A stretch of 24,898 bases of DNA from Sphingomonadales bacterium UBA2369 (GCA_002344055.1 DDTH01000013.1:17986-42883); one strand, 5' to 3'; numbered from the stretch's first letter, positions 1 through 8,619 are shown. Program-made: numbers and translations. Notes: a model not told the origin generated them from the sequence alone.

Positions 1-546
1 CTGCAGGCGGCGATGGAGGGCTATGAGGTCGTGACGATGGAGGACGCGGCCACGCGCGCCGACATTTTCGTCACCGCGACCGGCAATATGGACGTGCTGA
101 CGCTCGACCATATGCGGGCGATGAAGAATATGGCGATCGTCTGCAACATCGGCCACTTCGACAGCGAGATCCAGATCGCGGCGCTGAACAATATGAAGTG
201 GACCGAGATCAAGCCGCAGGTCGACGAGGTCGAGTTCCCGGACGGCAAGAAGATCATCGTGCTGGCCAAGGGGCGGCTCGTCAATCTTGGCTGCGCGACC
301 GGCCACCCCTCCTTCGTGATGAGCTCGTCCTTCACCAACCAGGTGCTGGCGCAGATCGAGCTTTGGACCAAGGCGGAGACTTACGGAAATGACGTCTACG
401 TCCTGCCGAAGCATCTCGACGAGAAGGTCGCGGCCCTGCACCTCGACAAGCTCGGTGTGAAGCTGACCACGCTCAGCCAGCACCAGGCCGATTATATCGG
501 CGTGCCGGTGACCGGTCCGTTCAAGCCGGAACATTACCGCTACTAA
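1..546 (+). CDS. ahcY: Adenosylhomocysteinase, C-terminal part (5' end outside window)
   Basis: S-adenosyl-L-homocysteine hydrolase splits SAH into adenosine and homocysteine in the cytoplasm, keeping the methyl cycle running and removing a product that inhibits methyltransferases. The reading frame is open from base 1, so only about the last 181 residues of a protein usually near 430-470 residues are present. Seen here are part of the NAD-binding domain (FVTATGN, then CNIGHFDSEI), the stretch GRLVNLGCATGHPSFVMS, and the typical C-terminal end ADYIGVPVTGPFKPEHYRY, whose terminal Lys/Tyr region reaches the NAD site of the neighbouring subunit in this family. A strong hairpin terminator follows about 30 bases after the stop, so the gene is probably not co-transcribed with the receptor downstream. 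Nothing looks damaged. Confidence 0.97.
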   Translation: MQAAMEGYEVVTMEDAATRADIFVTATGNMDVLTLDHMRAMKNMAIVCNIGHFDSEIQIAALNNMKWTEIKPQVDEVEFPDGKKIIVLAKGRLVNLGCATGHPSFVMSSSFTNQVLAQIELWTKAETYGNDVYVLPKHLDEKVAALHLDKLGVKLTTLSQHQADYIGVPVTGPFKPEHYRY

Positions 547-576
547 GCGCTCGTTCCCGAGAACGGCTATTTTGAA

Positions 577-610
577 GGGGCCGCCGGATCATTCCGGCGG
601 CCCCTTCTTG
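577..610 (+). terminator. Rho-independent-type terminator after ahcY
   Basis: A perfect 12-bp inverted repeat (577-588 with 593-604, arms GGGGCCGCCGGA / TCCGGCGGCCCC) encloses a 4-base loop TCAT. It is followed by a short T-rich tail, TTCTTG. The stem is very stable, but the U-tract is interrupted by C. Confidence 0.85.
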
Positions 611-912
611 TGTTCGGTCATATCGGCCGCCGCGCCCCGGCCGGAGAGGGTGGCCGGCGCCGAACGCGTGCTCTCGCGGGCGATCTGCTGGCTGGCACCA
701 CCCGGGCCGGACGGCCGCGTCGGCTGCGGCGGATTCGGCTTGAGCGTCGGGATTCGTGGATTTCCCGCGCCGGGACGCCTGCCCGCCACAGAGTGTGACA
801 TGGATGTAACACTTCCCAGAAAGCTGTGGCGAATTGGCCGCTTGCCGTTCCCTTTCCCTGAATGGCGGTTAATGTAGCACGGTCAGTTTCCAAAAAAGCG
901 GGGCTTTTCAAT
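605..912. other. Intergenic region upstream of the TonB-dependent receptor
   Basis: About 300 bases without a credible gene; the overlapping open frames are Arg/Pro/Gly-rich and lack conserved sequence. It should hold the promoter of the receptor at 913, but no convincing -35/-10 pair was found. The only well-defined element is the palindrome at 792-813, listed separately. The last 60 bases are A/T-richer than the rest and lead into the start codon without a good Shine-Dalgarno sequence. Confidence 0.6.
792..813. promoter_or_regulatory. Candidate operator: 22-bp imperfect palindrome upstream of the receptor
   Basis: The arms AGTGTGACAT (792-801) and ATGTAACACT (804-813) are inverted copies with one mismatch in ten, separated by GG. 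The palindrome lies about 100 bases before the receptor start. Length, near-perfect dyad symmetry and position suit a homodimeric transcription regulator. It resembles the CRP half-site TGTGA but has 8 rather than 6 bases between half-sites, so a CRP-type protein is not a good match. The regulator is unknown. Confidence 0.4.
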
Positions 913-3900
913 ATGCGTCATCTGTCATTTGCTTCGACATCCGCGCTCTCGATCGCGCTGAGCCTGGCAATCGCCTCGCCTGCGGTCGCGCAGACGTCGG
1001 GCGGGCAGCCGGATCCGGCGGCCGAGGATCAGGAGGAAGAGCAGCTTCCCGTCGCCGAGGCGGCCCAGGGCGATGGCACCATGGTCGTCACCGGTTCGCG
1101 TATCCGGCGTCCGACCCTCGATTCGGGCGTTCCGATCACCTCGGTCGGCCCGGGCGACCTCACCAGCCGCGGCGAAGTTTCGCTCGGCGACGCGCTGAAC
1201 GACCTGCCGTCGCTCCGCTCCACCTTCTCGCAGGCCAACTCGACGACCTCGATCGGTACCGCGGGCCTCAGCCTTCTCGATCTTCGCGGCCTCGGCACGA
1301 CGCGCACCCTGGTGCTCGTCAACGGCCGCCGTCACGTTTCCGCCGTCCCGGGTTCGTTCCAGGTCGACGTCAACACCATCCCGGTCGACCTGCTCGAGCG
1401 CGTCGACGTCGTCACGGGCGGCAGCTCGGCCGTCTACGGCTCGGAAGCCATCGCCGGTGTCGTCAACTTCGTGCTGCGCCGCGACTTCGAGGGCATCCGC
1501 CTTCGCGGCCAGGGTGGCATCTCCACCTATGGCGATCGCGGCAACTATTTTGCCAGCATCATCGCCGGTAAGAACTTTTTCGACAATCGCCTGAATATCG
1601 CGATCCACGCGGAATATTCGCAGGCCGAGGAAGTGTTCTACAGCGACCGTGGCTATCTCGGCGCTCTCACGGGTCCGTCGGGCTGGATCACGACGCAGAG
1701 CACTGCGGCGCCGAACCGCAACTTCGACGGCATTCCGAACACCGCTTTCTATGACAATCAGGGCGGCACGCGTCCGGGCATCACTTTCGGCAACGTCTCG
1801 ACCGGCGGTTACATCTCGCTCGGTTGTAATACGTCGACGGCGCGCCGGCAGCAGCTGACCTGCGCCGGCGGCACCGGTCCGACGGGCATCAATCTTTCGC
1901 GCAACTATGCCTTCCTGCCGGACGGTTCGCTGGCGCCCGACATTCCCTTTACCGACAACCGTGCCATCGGCGGCGGTGTCATTGGCGGCCTGAGCGCGAC
2001 CGGTCTTGAGGACGCGATGCTCTTGCCGGGCAACGAGCGTATCGTCGGCAACCTGCTGATGAGCGGCGATTTCTCGCCGGCGTTCCAGCCGTTCCTCGAG
2101 GCGAAGTTTGTCCGCGTGATCGCGACCCAGCAGTCCACGCAGCCGACCTTCCTGTCCGCCACCCTCAGCCCGACGTTCAGCACGGCCAACCCGTTCCTGA
2201 GCGATCAGGCCCGGTCGCTGCTGCGTGAAATCGCCGGCACGAACGGCGACTTCAACTTCACGATGGTCCGCTTCAACAACGACATCGGTACCCGCGCCGA
2301 AACTCACGAGCGCGAAACCTATCGCGTCGTCGTCGGCACCCGTGGTGAGCTTTCGGCTTCGTCTCCGAACCTGCGCTACGAAGTGTCGGCAAACTGGGGT
2401 CGGACCACCAACTATTATGAGACCGGCGGCAACGTGAACGTTGCGAACTTCAACCGCGCCTCGAATGCGGTGCGCAACGGTGCCGGCCAGATCGTCTGCG
2501 CCGTCAACGCCGATGCCAATCCGGCGAACGACGATCCGGCGTGCCGTCCGATCAACCTGTTCGGCTTCGGTGCGGCTGCCCGCGACCAGGCGGCGCTCGA
2601 TTATGTGATGCACACCTCGTTCCGTAACCAGGAAGCCGAGCAGGTGAACCTGATCGGCTTCATCTCCGGCGATTCGACGGGGATGTTCGAGCTGCCGGGC
2701 GGCCCGATCGGCTTCGCTCTGGGTGCCGAGTATCGGCGCGAGACCGCATCGTCGATTTACGATCCGTTCACCGCCAATGGCGGCACCTTCCTGAACTCGG
2801 CTCCGGACTTCGTTCCGCCGGCGCTGACCGTGCTGGAAGGTTTCGGCGAAATTCGTATCCCGATCCTGCGTGACATGCCCTTCTTCCACGAGCTGACGAT
2901 CGAGGGCGCGGCGCGCTACTCGGATTACAGCACGGCGTCGGAAGGCACCTGGTCCTACAACGTGCAGGGCATCTGGGCGCCGATCAGCAGCCTGAAGTTC
3001 CGCGTGGCTTATGCTCGCGCGGCTCGCACCCCGACGTTGAGCGATCTGTTCCTGCCGGGTCTGCAGACGTTCGCGAATGGTCTCACGGATCCGTGCGATC
3101 AGCCGGGTGTCGGCACCAACGCAGGCAACAACATCACCGCCAACCCGGCCCGCGCGGCAAACTGCCTCGCAGCCGGCGTCCCGACCACGATCACCTATGT
3201 GGACTCGGGCGGAAACACGGTGACCCGTCCGTGGCATAACGTGCCCGGAACCGGTGTTGCCGGTGTGAACTCGGGTAACCCCGCGCTGCGGCCGGAAATC
3301 AGCAACAGCTTCACCGCTGGCTTTGTCTTCCAGCCGGAGTTCATCCCCGGTCTCTCCCTCACCGTCGATTATTACAACATCGAGGTGCAGGACGTTATCG
3401 CGGGTCTGAGCGGTCAGGGCATCATCAACCGTTGCTATGACGACCCCACGGGCATCAACAACGAGTTCTGCGCGGTCGTCTTCCGCCGGACCAGCGCGAA
3501 CCCGCTGGAAAATGGCACTTTCTTCGGTCAGACTTCGCGTCGCCTTGACGGTCGGACCCAGGATGCCATCCCGGCGGCCGGCAATGGCATCAGCTTCATC
3601 AACGCGCCGTTCAACTTCGCGTTGCTGAAGCGTGAGGGCATCGACTTCGACCTGGCGTATCGTACCCGCCTCGGCGGCGATACGACTCTGACCCTGCGGG
3701 CGATCGCCACCTACGTGCTGAAGTCGGAGAATTACAGCTACCTGACGCAGCCGGATCGTTCTGACCGGTTCCACGGCACGCTGGGCGACCCGATCTGGGC
3801 CGCGAACTTCTCCGCGAACCTCGACGTGGGCGATGTCGATTTCCAGTACAGCGCCAACTTCATCGGCCGTCAGAGCCTGTTGGCTTGGGAAACCCAGTTC

Positions 3901-4137
3901 GAGCATCAGGGCCGTGGCCCGACGAACCCGGACGCGCGTCCGTTCAAATATTATCCGGACGTGGTTTATCACAATGTTCGGGTGAATTTCGACGCTACGG
4001 AAGAGTTCAGCTTCTACCTGGGTGTGGACAACGTGCTGAATCAGCGTCCGCCCTACGAACTGACCGGTCTGGAAGGCGGCAACCCGTTCAACCCGATGGG
4101 TCGTTACTTCTATGCCGGTGCGCGCTTCCGCTTCTAA
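913..4137 (+). CDS. TonB-dependent outer-membrane receptor
   Basis: An outer-membrane beta-barrel transporter that takes up a scarce substrate (siderophore, vitamin, or plant- or polymer-derived carbohydrate) using energy from TonB-ExbB-ExbD. The start is placed at 913 because it gives a clean signal peptide (MRHLSFASTSALSIALSLAI..SPAVA, cut before QTSGG); the in-frame ATG at 862 would add 17 residues that spoil it. After an acidic linker (EDQEEEQ) comes TMVVTGSRIRR, a typical TonB-box/plug beginning. The plug follows, with LRGLGTTRTLVLVNGRRH and VDVVTGGSSAVYGSEAIAGVVNFVLRRDF. The rest is barrel, ending GRYFYAGARFRF with the terminal Phe typical of barrel proteins. At 1074 residues it is long, like many sphingomonad receptors. 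The substrate cannot be told from sequence, and no transporter partner lies next to it. Confidence 0.95.
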   Translation: MRHLSFASTSALSIALSLAIASPAVAQTSGGQPDPAAEDQEEEQLPVAEAAQGDGTMVVTGSRIRRPTLDSGVPITSVGPGDLTSRGEVSLGDALNDLPSLRSTFSQANSTTSIGTAGLSLLDLRGLGTTRTLVLVNGRRHVSAVPGSFQVDVNTIPVDLLERVDVVTGGSSAVYGSEAIAGVVNFVLRRDFEGIRLRGQGGISTYGDRGNYFASIIAGKNFFDNRLNIAIHAEYSQAEEVFYSDRGYLGALTGPSGWITTQSTAAPNRNFDGIPNTAFYDNQGGTRPGITFGNVSTGGYISLGCNTSTARRQQLTCAGGTGPTGINLSRNYAFLPDGSLAPDIPFTDNRAIGGGVIGGLSATGLEDAMLLPGNERIVGNLLMSGDFSPAFQPFLEAKFVRVIATQQSTQPTFLSATLSPTFSTANPFLSDQARSLLREIAGTNGDFNFTMVRFNNDIGTRAETHERETYRVVVGTRGELSASSPNLRYEVSANWGRTTNYYETGGNVNVANFNRASNAVRNGAGQIVCAVNADANPANDDPACRPINLFGFGAAARDQAALDYVMHTSFRNQEAEQVNLIGFISGDSTGMFELPGGPIGFALGAEYRRETASSIYDPFTANGGTFLNSAPDFVPPALTVLEGFGEIRIPILRDMPFFHELTIEGAARYSDYSTASEGTWSYNVQGIWAPISSLKFRVAYARAARTPTLSDLFLPGLQTFANGLTDPCDQPGVGTNAGNNITANPARAANCLAAGVPTTITYVDSGGNTVTRPWHNVPGTGVAGVNSGNPALRPEISNSFTAGFVFQPEFIPGLSLTVDYYNIEVQDVIAGLSGQGIINRCYDDPTGINNEFCAVVFRRTSANPLENGTFFGQTSRRLDGRTQDAIPAAGNGISFINAPFNFALLKREGIDFDLAYRTRLGGDTTLTLRAIATYVLKSENYSYLTQPDRSDRFHGTLGDPIWAANFSANLDVGDVDFQYSANFIGRQSLLAWETQFEHQGRGPTNPDARPFKYYPDVVYHNVRVNFDATEEFSFYLGVDNVLNQRPPYELTGLEGGNPFNPMGRYFYAGARFRF

Positions 4138-4161
4138 GCGAAGCTAACGTTCCACCTTTTC

Positions 4162-4190
4162 GGGCCGCCCCTCGGGGCGGCCCTTTTTTT
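4162..4190 (+). terminator. Rho-independent terminator after the TonB-dependent receptor
   Basis: A perfect 10-bp stem (4162-4171 GGGCCGCCCC with 4174-4183 GGGGCGGCCC) closes on a tight CTCG-type loop and is followed by seven consecutive T (4184-4190). It starts 24 bases after the receptor stop codon. Confidence 0.93.
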
Positions 4191-4766
4191 GTGGCAGGAA
4201 CGCGTGCCGGGATGCGGCATCCGGCATGAGACATGTGAATGATGTCGAGCAGAGCCTCGGCCGATGATTCCGTGGACCGAAGGATGGCATCTTAGCCAAA
4301 GCAGGCCCGAGATGCGGCCAGTGCCCGCTCGTCACGGGCACGTCCAACTAGGTCCCGTCCCTCGTAGGCCATCGGGAAGCGGTCGGATTTGCGACTCTCG
4401 TCCCGATGGGTTTTGCCTGTCGGCTGTTGTGAGTTCGGTTGCGGGCTGCGGGATGCAGCTTTGGTGAGGCCTGTTCACCGGTCGACTGCCCAACCAGATT
4501 GGAGAAGCGTGGTTCCACCTGCTATTCCCATGCTCGCTTTAGGGCGGGTCTTTGCAAACCATACTGGTGTCTTTCTTCCTCGGCGCCCCTACAGTTCCGC
4601 AAAGAAGGTACGGGCCGGATCGCGAGCCTCGGAGCCGCAGCCCGCGCCCGCGGCCTTGGCCGAGCAGGCGATCCGCGCGCGACGTCTGCAGGCGACGGCA
4701 GGACCCACATTGTTTTGCGGCGTGCGGCCTTTTCCAACCGGGTGAACCTCTCGTAGAAGGGCGGGA
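4191..4766. other. Gene-free stretch upstream of divL with several hairpins
   Basis: About 575 bases with no convincing gene on either strand; the open frames are short, overlap one another and show no conserved features. Three inverted repeats stand out. One is a 9-bp stem with one bulged G (4205-4226). The second has a 7-bp stem, GTGCCCG / CGGGCAC (4321-4327 with 4335-4341). The third has a 9-bp stem, CCATCGGGA / TCCCGATGG (4369-4377 with 4401-4409), with a smaller hairpin in its loop and TTTT at 4411-4414. The segment around 4495-4620 is less GC-rich than its surroundings and may carry the divL promoter. A weak candidate is TTGGAG at 4499-4504 with CTATTC 17 bases later. A good ribosome binding site, GAAGGG (4756-4761), precedes divL. 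Confidence 0.5.
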
Positions 4767-7172
4767 ATGCTCACGCTGTCCCCGATCACCTTCGTGGCGC
4801 TCGCCCTCTTCGCAGGCGGTTGGCTGGCGGTCGCATTGTGGGTGGCCTGGCGGGGGCGCAGGGCGTCCGGCCTCGTCGCGGGTGCGAAACGGGAAGCGGC
4901 GCGGCTGAACGCCCTGGTGGCCTGTGGGCCAGCAGTGCCGGTGGTGGTGCGGCGCGGTGGCGCGGTTGAGGGCGGGGAGCGCGCCGCGGCCATGCTGGGG
5001 CTTTCTGCCTTGCCCGACAGGATCGAGGAACTGGCGGACGGCGCCTTGTCCGCGGACGACCGCTTGCTGCTGCGCGAGCGAGTCCGTGCGGCATCGCGCA
5101 CGGGAGAAAGCGGCATCCTGGTGCTGCGGCCGACAGGGTCGCGCGCAATCGTGCGGATCGAGGTCGCGCCGGCGCCGTCAGGGTTCGGCAGCGGCACCGT
5201 TTTGCTGTGGCTGATCGACGTCACGGCCGAGGAGTCGCGCGCGGCGACGGCGGCTGCGGATGCGGAGCGGCGCGCCGATGCCCTCGACGCGCTGACCCGG
5301 CTGATCGAGGCGGCGCCGTTCCCGATCTGGCACCGCGGCCCGGATCTGGCGCTGGCGATGGTGAACAGCGCCTATGTCGCGGCGGTCGAGGCGGAGAGCG
5401 GCGCGCAGGTGGTGAGCGATGGCGTCGAACTGATCGACGAAGCAGACGGCCGCAATGCGGTCGAGGAAGCGGCGGATGTCCGTACCGGCGGCGCAGCCAG
5501 TCACCGCACCTTGCCCGCGACGATCGCCGGGGAACGGCGCATGCTGCGGATCGTGGAACTGCCGGTCGGTTCACGCGGCGTGGCGGGCTTCGCGATCGAT
5601 ATCGAGGATGAGGAGCAGGCGCGCGCCGAACTGGCGCGGTTTCAGGCGGCACAGCGCGATATGCTGGACCGGCTGTCGGCGGGCGTGGCGCAGTTCGGGC
5701 GCGACAGGGGGCTGATCTTCTTCAACCAGCCGTTCGCGCACCTGTTCGGGCTGAGCGCGGACTTCCTGTCCGACCGGCCGGAATTCGACCGGGTGATCGA
5801 CGCCATGCGCGAGGCGCGCAAGCTGCCCGAGCCGCGCGATTTCCCCAGTTGGAAGGCCGAGAAGCGGGAGTGGTTCCTGGCCGGCACGGAGGCGGTCGAG
5901 GAAGATTGGGAACTGCCCGACCGGCGGCATCTGCGCGTCCTCGCCCAGCCGTTGCCCGATGGCGGTTTGCTCGCGATCTTCGAGGATCGCACCCGCCAGA
6001 TCATGCTGGAGTCAGACCGCGAGCGGATGGTGCAGGTGCAGAACACCACCTTCGACAGCCTTGCCGAGGGCATCGCCGTGTTCGCCTCCAATCGGCGGCT
6101 GAAATTGTGGAACGACCGTTTCCGTACCCTTTGGGGGCTGGAGGCGGAGGCGCTGGACGAGCGCCCGCTGGTGGAGACGCTGGCGACGGAAATGGCGCCG
6201 CGCGCGAAAACCAAGCGGCAGGGGATGATGGTGCGCGATCTGGTGCGCGGCGCGATCGTCAGCCGGCGGACGCGCGCCGGGCGCATCACGCTGGCCGACG
6301 GGCGTGAATTCCAGCTGATGGCCATCCCGATCGCGGGCGAGGACGTCCTGTTCACGACCTTGGACGTCACCGACAGCGCGCGGGTGGAAACGGCCCTGCG
6401 TGAACGCACTGCGGCGCTGGAGGAAGCCGACCGGATCAAGACGGCGTTTGTGTCCAACATCAGCTACGAATTGCGCACGCCGCTAACCTCCATCGCGGGT
6501 TTCGCCGAGATGATGGAGGGCGGCTATGCCGGTCCGCTGGAGGACAGCGCGAAGGAATATGTGGCGGCGATCCTGGCCAGTGTCGGGCGGCTGTCTGCTT
6601 TGATCGACGATGTGCTCGACCTGACGCAGAGCGACACGGGCGGGCTGCTGCTCGCCGAGGAAGAAGTGGATGTCGCCGAAATGGTGGATGACCTCCTCGG
6701 CCAGGCGCGCGGGCTGGCGGAGGAGAAAGGCGTGGTCTTCTCGTCCGTTGTCGATCCTTCGGCGGGGATCACGACCGGCGACCGGCAGCGGCTGGGCCAG
6801 GCGGTGATCAACATATTGCGCAATGCGGTGCAGGCGACCCCGGCGGGCGGTGCGGTGCGGCTGACCTGCGATGGCGACGACAATGAGGCGCGGATCGCGA
6901 TCACGGATACGGGTCCGGGCATCGCCGAAGCCGACCAGATGAAGATTTTCGACCGGTTCCAGCGCACCGGCGACGGCCAGAGCGGGGACAATGGCGCGCG
7001 CGGTGCCGGGCTGGGCCTGCCGCTGGCGCGCCAGTTTATCGAAGCGCATGGCGGCACGATCATGCTGAAGAGCGCGCCGGGCGAGGGTGCGGCTTTCACC
7101 ATCACCTTGCCGCGCACTGCCGTGCAGCGCGCCGCACGCCGCGCCGCGCGAGGCGCCGCGGCGGAAGCATGA
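4767..7172 (+). CDS. divL: DivL-like PAS-domain pseudo-histidine kinase (Tyr in place of the phospho-accepting His)
   Basis: A membrane-bound sensor-kinase-like protein. In Caulobacter, DivL binds the response regulator DivK and controls the hybrid kinase CckA, and through it the master regulator CtrA. This 801-residue protein (Caulobacter DivL is about 770) has an N-terminal membrane segment (about residues 3-27), a long region with PAS-like folds (about 160-540), a dimerisation/HisKA region (about 552-620) and a HATPase domain (about 670-785). The HisKA motif reads NISYELRTPLTSI, so Tyr567 sits where kinases have His, the hallmark of DivL. The ATP-binding boxes look intact: N-box Asn686, DTGPGI from 714, FDRF, and GAGLGL 746-751. 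A good Shine-Dalgarno sequence (GAAGGG, 5 bases before ATG) supports the start. The stop overlaps tsaE by four bases (ATGA), so divL probably heads the operon that follows. Confidence 0.88.
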   Translation: MLTLSPITFVALALFAGGWLAVALWVAWRGRRASGLVAGAKREAARLNALVACGPAVPVVVRRGGAVEGGERAAAMLGLSALPDRIEELADGALSADDRLLLRERVRAASRTGESGILVLRPTGSRAIVRIEVAPAPSGFGSGTVLLWLIDVTAEESRAATAAADAERRADALDALTRLIEAAPFPIWHRGPDLALAMVNSAYVAAVEAESGAQVVSDGVELIDEADGRNAVEEAADVRTGGAASHRTLPATIAGERRMLRIVELPVGSRGVAGFAIDIEDEEQARAELARFQAAQRDMLDRLSAGVAQFGRDRGLIFFNQPFAHLFGLSADFLSDRPEFDRVIDAMREARKLPEPRDFPSWKAEKREWFLAGTEAVEEDWELPDRRHLRVLAQPLPDGGLLAIFEDRTRQIMLESDRERMVQVQNTTFDSLAEGIAVFASNRRLKLWNDRFRTLWGLEAEALDERPLVETLATEMAPRAKTKRQGMMVRDLVRGAIVSRRTRAGRITLADGREFQLMAIPIAGEDVLFTTLDVTDSARVETALRERTAALEEADRIKTAFVSNISYELRTPLTSIAGFAEMMEGGYAGPLEDSAKEYVAAILASVGRLSALIDDVLDLTQSDTGGLLLAEEEVDVAEMVDDLLGQARGLAEEKGVVFSSVVDPSAGITTGDRQRLGQAVINILRNAVQATPAGGAVRLTCDGDDNEARIAITDTGPGIAEADQMKIFDRFQRTGDGQSGDNGARGAGLGLPLARQFIEAHGGTIMLKSAPGEGAAFTITLPRTAVQRAARRAARGAAAEA

Positions 7173-7633
7173 GCGCAATCCATCTGCCGGACGCGGCCGC
7201 GACCGAGGCGTTCGGCCGAGCGCTCGCGCCTCTGCTTCGCCCCGGCGATATCATTGCCCTGTTCGGGACGCTGGGGGCTGGGAAGACCAGCTTGTGCCGG
7301 GGCGTCCTGCACGGTCTGGGTTTTGCCGGAGACGTGCCGAGTCCAAGCTTTCCCATCGTTATCACCTACGACCCGCCGGAGGTGCGGCTGCCGGTATGGC
7401 ATGTCGATCTCTATCGCGTGGAAGATCCGGGCGAGCTTGAGGAGTTAGGGCTGGACGATGCGCTGGGCGCGGCCGCCCTGCTGATCGAATGGCCGGAGCG
7501 GCTGCCCTTTCTGTGGCCGGAAACGCTCCGCCTGTCGCTGGAAGCCGATCCGCCAAGCGGGCGTCGCTTGACAGCAACCCCGCCGCCCGCTTGGGAGCGG
7601 CGATGGCCACCGCCCCAGCTCACGACACGATGA
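7169..7633 (+). CDS. tsaE: tRNA threonylcarbamoyladenosine biosynthesis ATPase TsaE
   Basis: TsaE is the small ATPase that works with TsaB and TsaD in the last step of t6A synthesis at position 37 of ANN-decoding tRNAs. The 154-residue product has the family's P-loop GTLGAGKT (residues 33-40), then PSPSFPIV, the HVDLYR motif (78-83) and LIEWPER (105-111), all in the expected order. Its ATG overlaps the divL stop codon (ATGA), which suggests coupled translation. The C-terminal 20 or so residues (Pro/Arg-rich) look unlike the family core and overlap the beginning of amgK. TsaB and TsaD are not in the window. The family assignment is firm. Confidence 0.95.
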   Translation: MSAIHLPDAAATEAFGRALAPLLRPGDIIALFGTLGAGKTSLCRGVLHGLGFAGDVPSPSFPIVITYDPPEVRLPVWHVDLYRVEDPGELEELGLDDALGAAALLIEWPERLPFLWPETLRLSLEADPPSGRRLTATPPPAWERRWPPPQLTTR

Positions 7634-8619
7634 TTCCGCCCGCGGAAGCCCCCGCTTTCCTCGCCGCAAATGGCTGGGAAGGAGCGGAAATACGTCCGCT
7701 CGCGGGCGATGCGAGTTTTCGCCGCTATTTCCGCGTCCATCGCGGTGACGAGACGGCGGTGCTGATGGACGCCCCCCCGGACAAGGAGGATGTCGGCCCG
7801 TTCCTGACCGTTGCGGGCTATCTGCTTGCCCGCGGCTTCGAGGCGCCGCGGCCGTTGGCGGTCGATCGCGCGCACGGACTGCTGTTGCTCTCGGATTTCG
7901 GCGACGACCGGGTCGCGCCTTTGCTCCAGCGCGAGCCGGGGCGGGAGCAGGCGATCTACGAAGAGGCGGTCGATATCGCCGTCAGGCTCGTCAGCCAGCC
8001 CGCGCCGGAGGGGCTGGCGCCCTATGACGCCCCGACCCTGCGCCGCGAAGCCGATCTGTTCGTGCAATGGTATACGCCGGCGCTTGGCCTTTCGGTCGAC
8101 GTCGAGGGCTGGCACCATGCATGGGATACGGTGCTGGCACCCGTGCTGACGGAGACGGTGCGGCGGCCGGTCATGGTGCTGCGCGACTATCACGCTGACA
8201 ATCTTATGGTCTCGCCGGAGCTCGGCCAACTCGGCCTGCTCGATTTCCAGGATGCCCTGGCCGGTCATCGCGCCTACGATCTTGTCTCGCTGCTGCAGGA
8301 TGCGCGGCGCGACGTGTCGGCGGTGCTGGAGGCCACGATGCTCGGCCGCTTTCTGAATGGCACCTCGATTGCCGATCATGTCGCTTTTCGGGCCCATTAC
8401 GAAGTGCTGGGTGCGCAAAGAAACGCAAAGATTCTCGGCATTTTCACGCGGCTTTGGAAACGCGATGGCAAGCCGGCCTATCCAGCGATGCACCCGCGCA
8501 TCTGGGGCTATGTGGAGCGCAATCTTGCGCATCCCGCGCTGGCCCCCGTGAAGGCCTGGTTCGATGCCAATGTGCCCGCCGAAGCGCGTGGCAATGCGGT
8601 GGCGCGGCTGGCGCGATGA
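7603..8619 (+). CDS. amgK: N-acetylmuramate/N-acetylglucosamine anomeric kinase
   Basis: AmgK phosphorylates recycled MurNAc (and GlcNAc) at C1. Together with MurU this leads directly to UDP-MurNAc, bypassing fosfomycin-sensitive de novo synthesis. The protein belongs to the aminoglycoside phosphotransferase fold: the N-lobe has LAGDASFRRYFRV and AVLMDAPP, the catalytic loop has RDYHADNLM (His197, Asp199), and the metal site is in LLDFQDA (Asp214). The start at 7603 gives 338 residues and has a GGGAG sequence five bases upstream. An alternative ATG at 7630 overlaps the tsaE stop as ATGA, the pattern used at two other junctions of this operon, and would give 329 residues. Both fit the family length. 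The next gene, murU, encodes the partner enzyme, which strengthens the assignment over a generic phosphotransferase. Confidence 0.88.
   Translation: MATAPAHDTMIPPAEAPAFLAANGWEGAEIRPLAGDASFRRYFRVHRGDETAVLMDAPPDKEDVGPFLTVAGYLLARGFEAPRPLAVDRAHGLLLLSDFGDDRVAPLLQREPGREQAIYEEAVDIAVRLVSQPAPEGLAPYDAPTLRREADLFVQWYTPALGLSVDVEGWHHAWDTVLAPVLTETVRRPVMVLRDYHADNLMVSPELGQLGLLDFQDALAGHRAYDLVSLLQDARRDVSAVLEATMLGRFLNGTSIADHVAFRAHYEVLGAQRNAKILGIFTRLWKRDGKPAYPAMHPRIWGYVERNLAHPALAPVKAWFDANVPAEARGNAVARLAR

Noticed and set aside
925..3972. 1015-codon open frame on the minus strand opposite the TonB-dependent receptor
   Set aside because: Arg/Asp/Val-rich with no domains; a product of high GC and codon bias opposite a clearly real receptor gene.
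4389..4745. 118-codon plus-strand frame in the gap before divL
   Set aside because: No conserved sequence, overlaps other frames of similar size, and no plausible start site; it is in the same frame as divL but separated from it by a stop.
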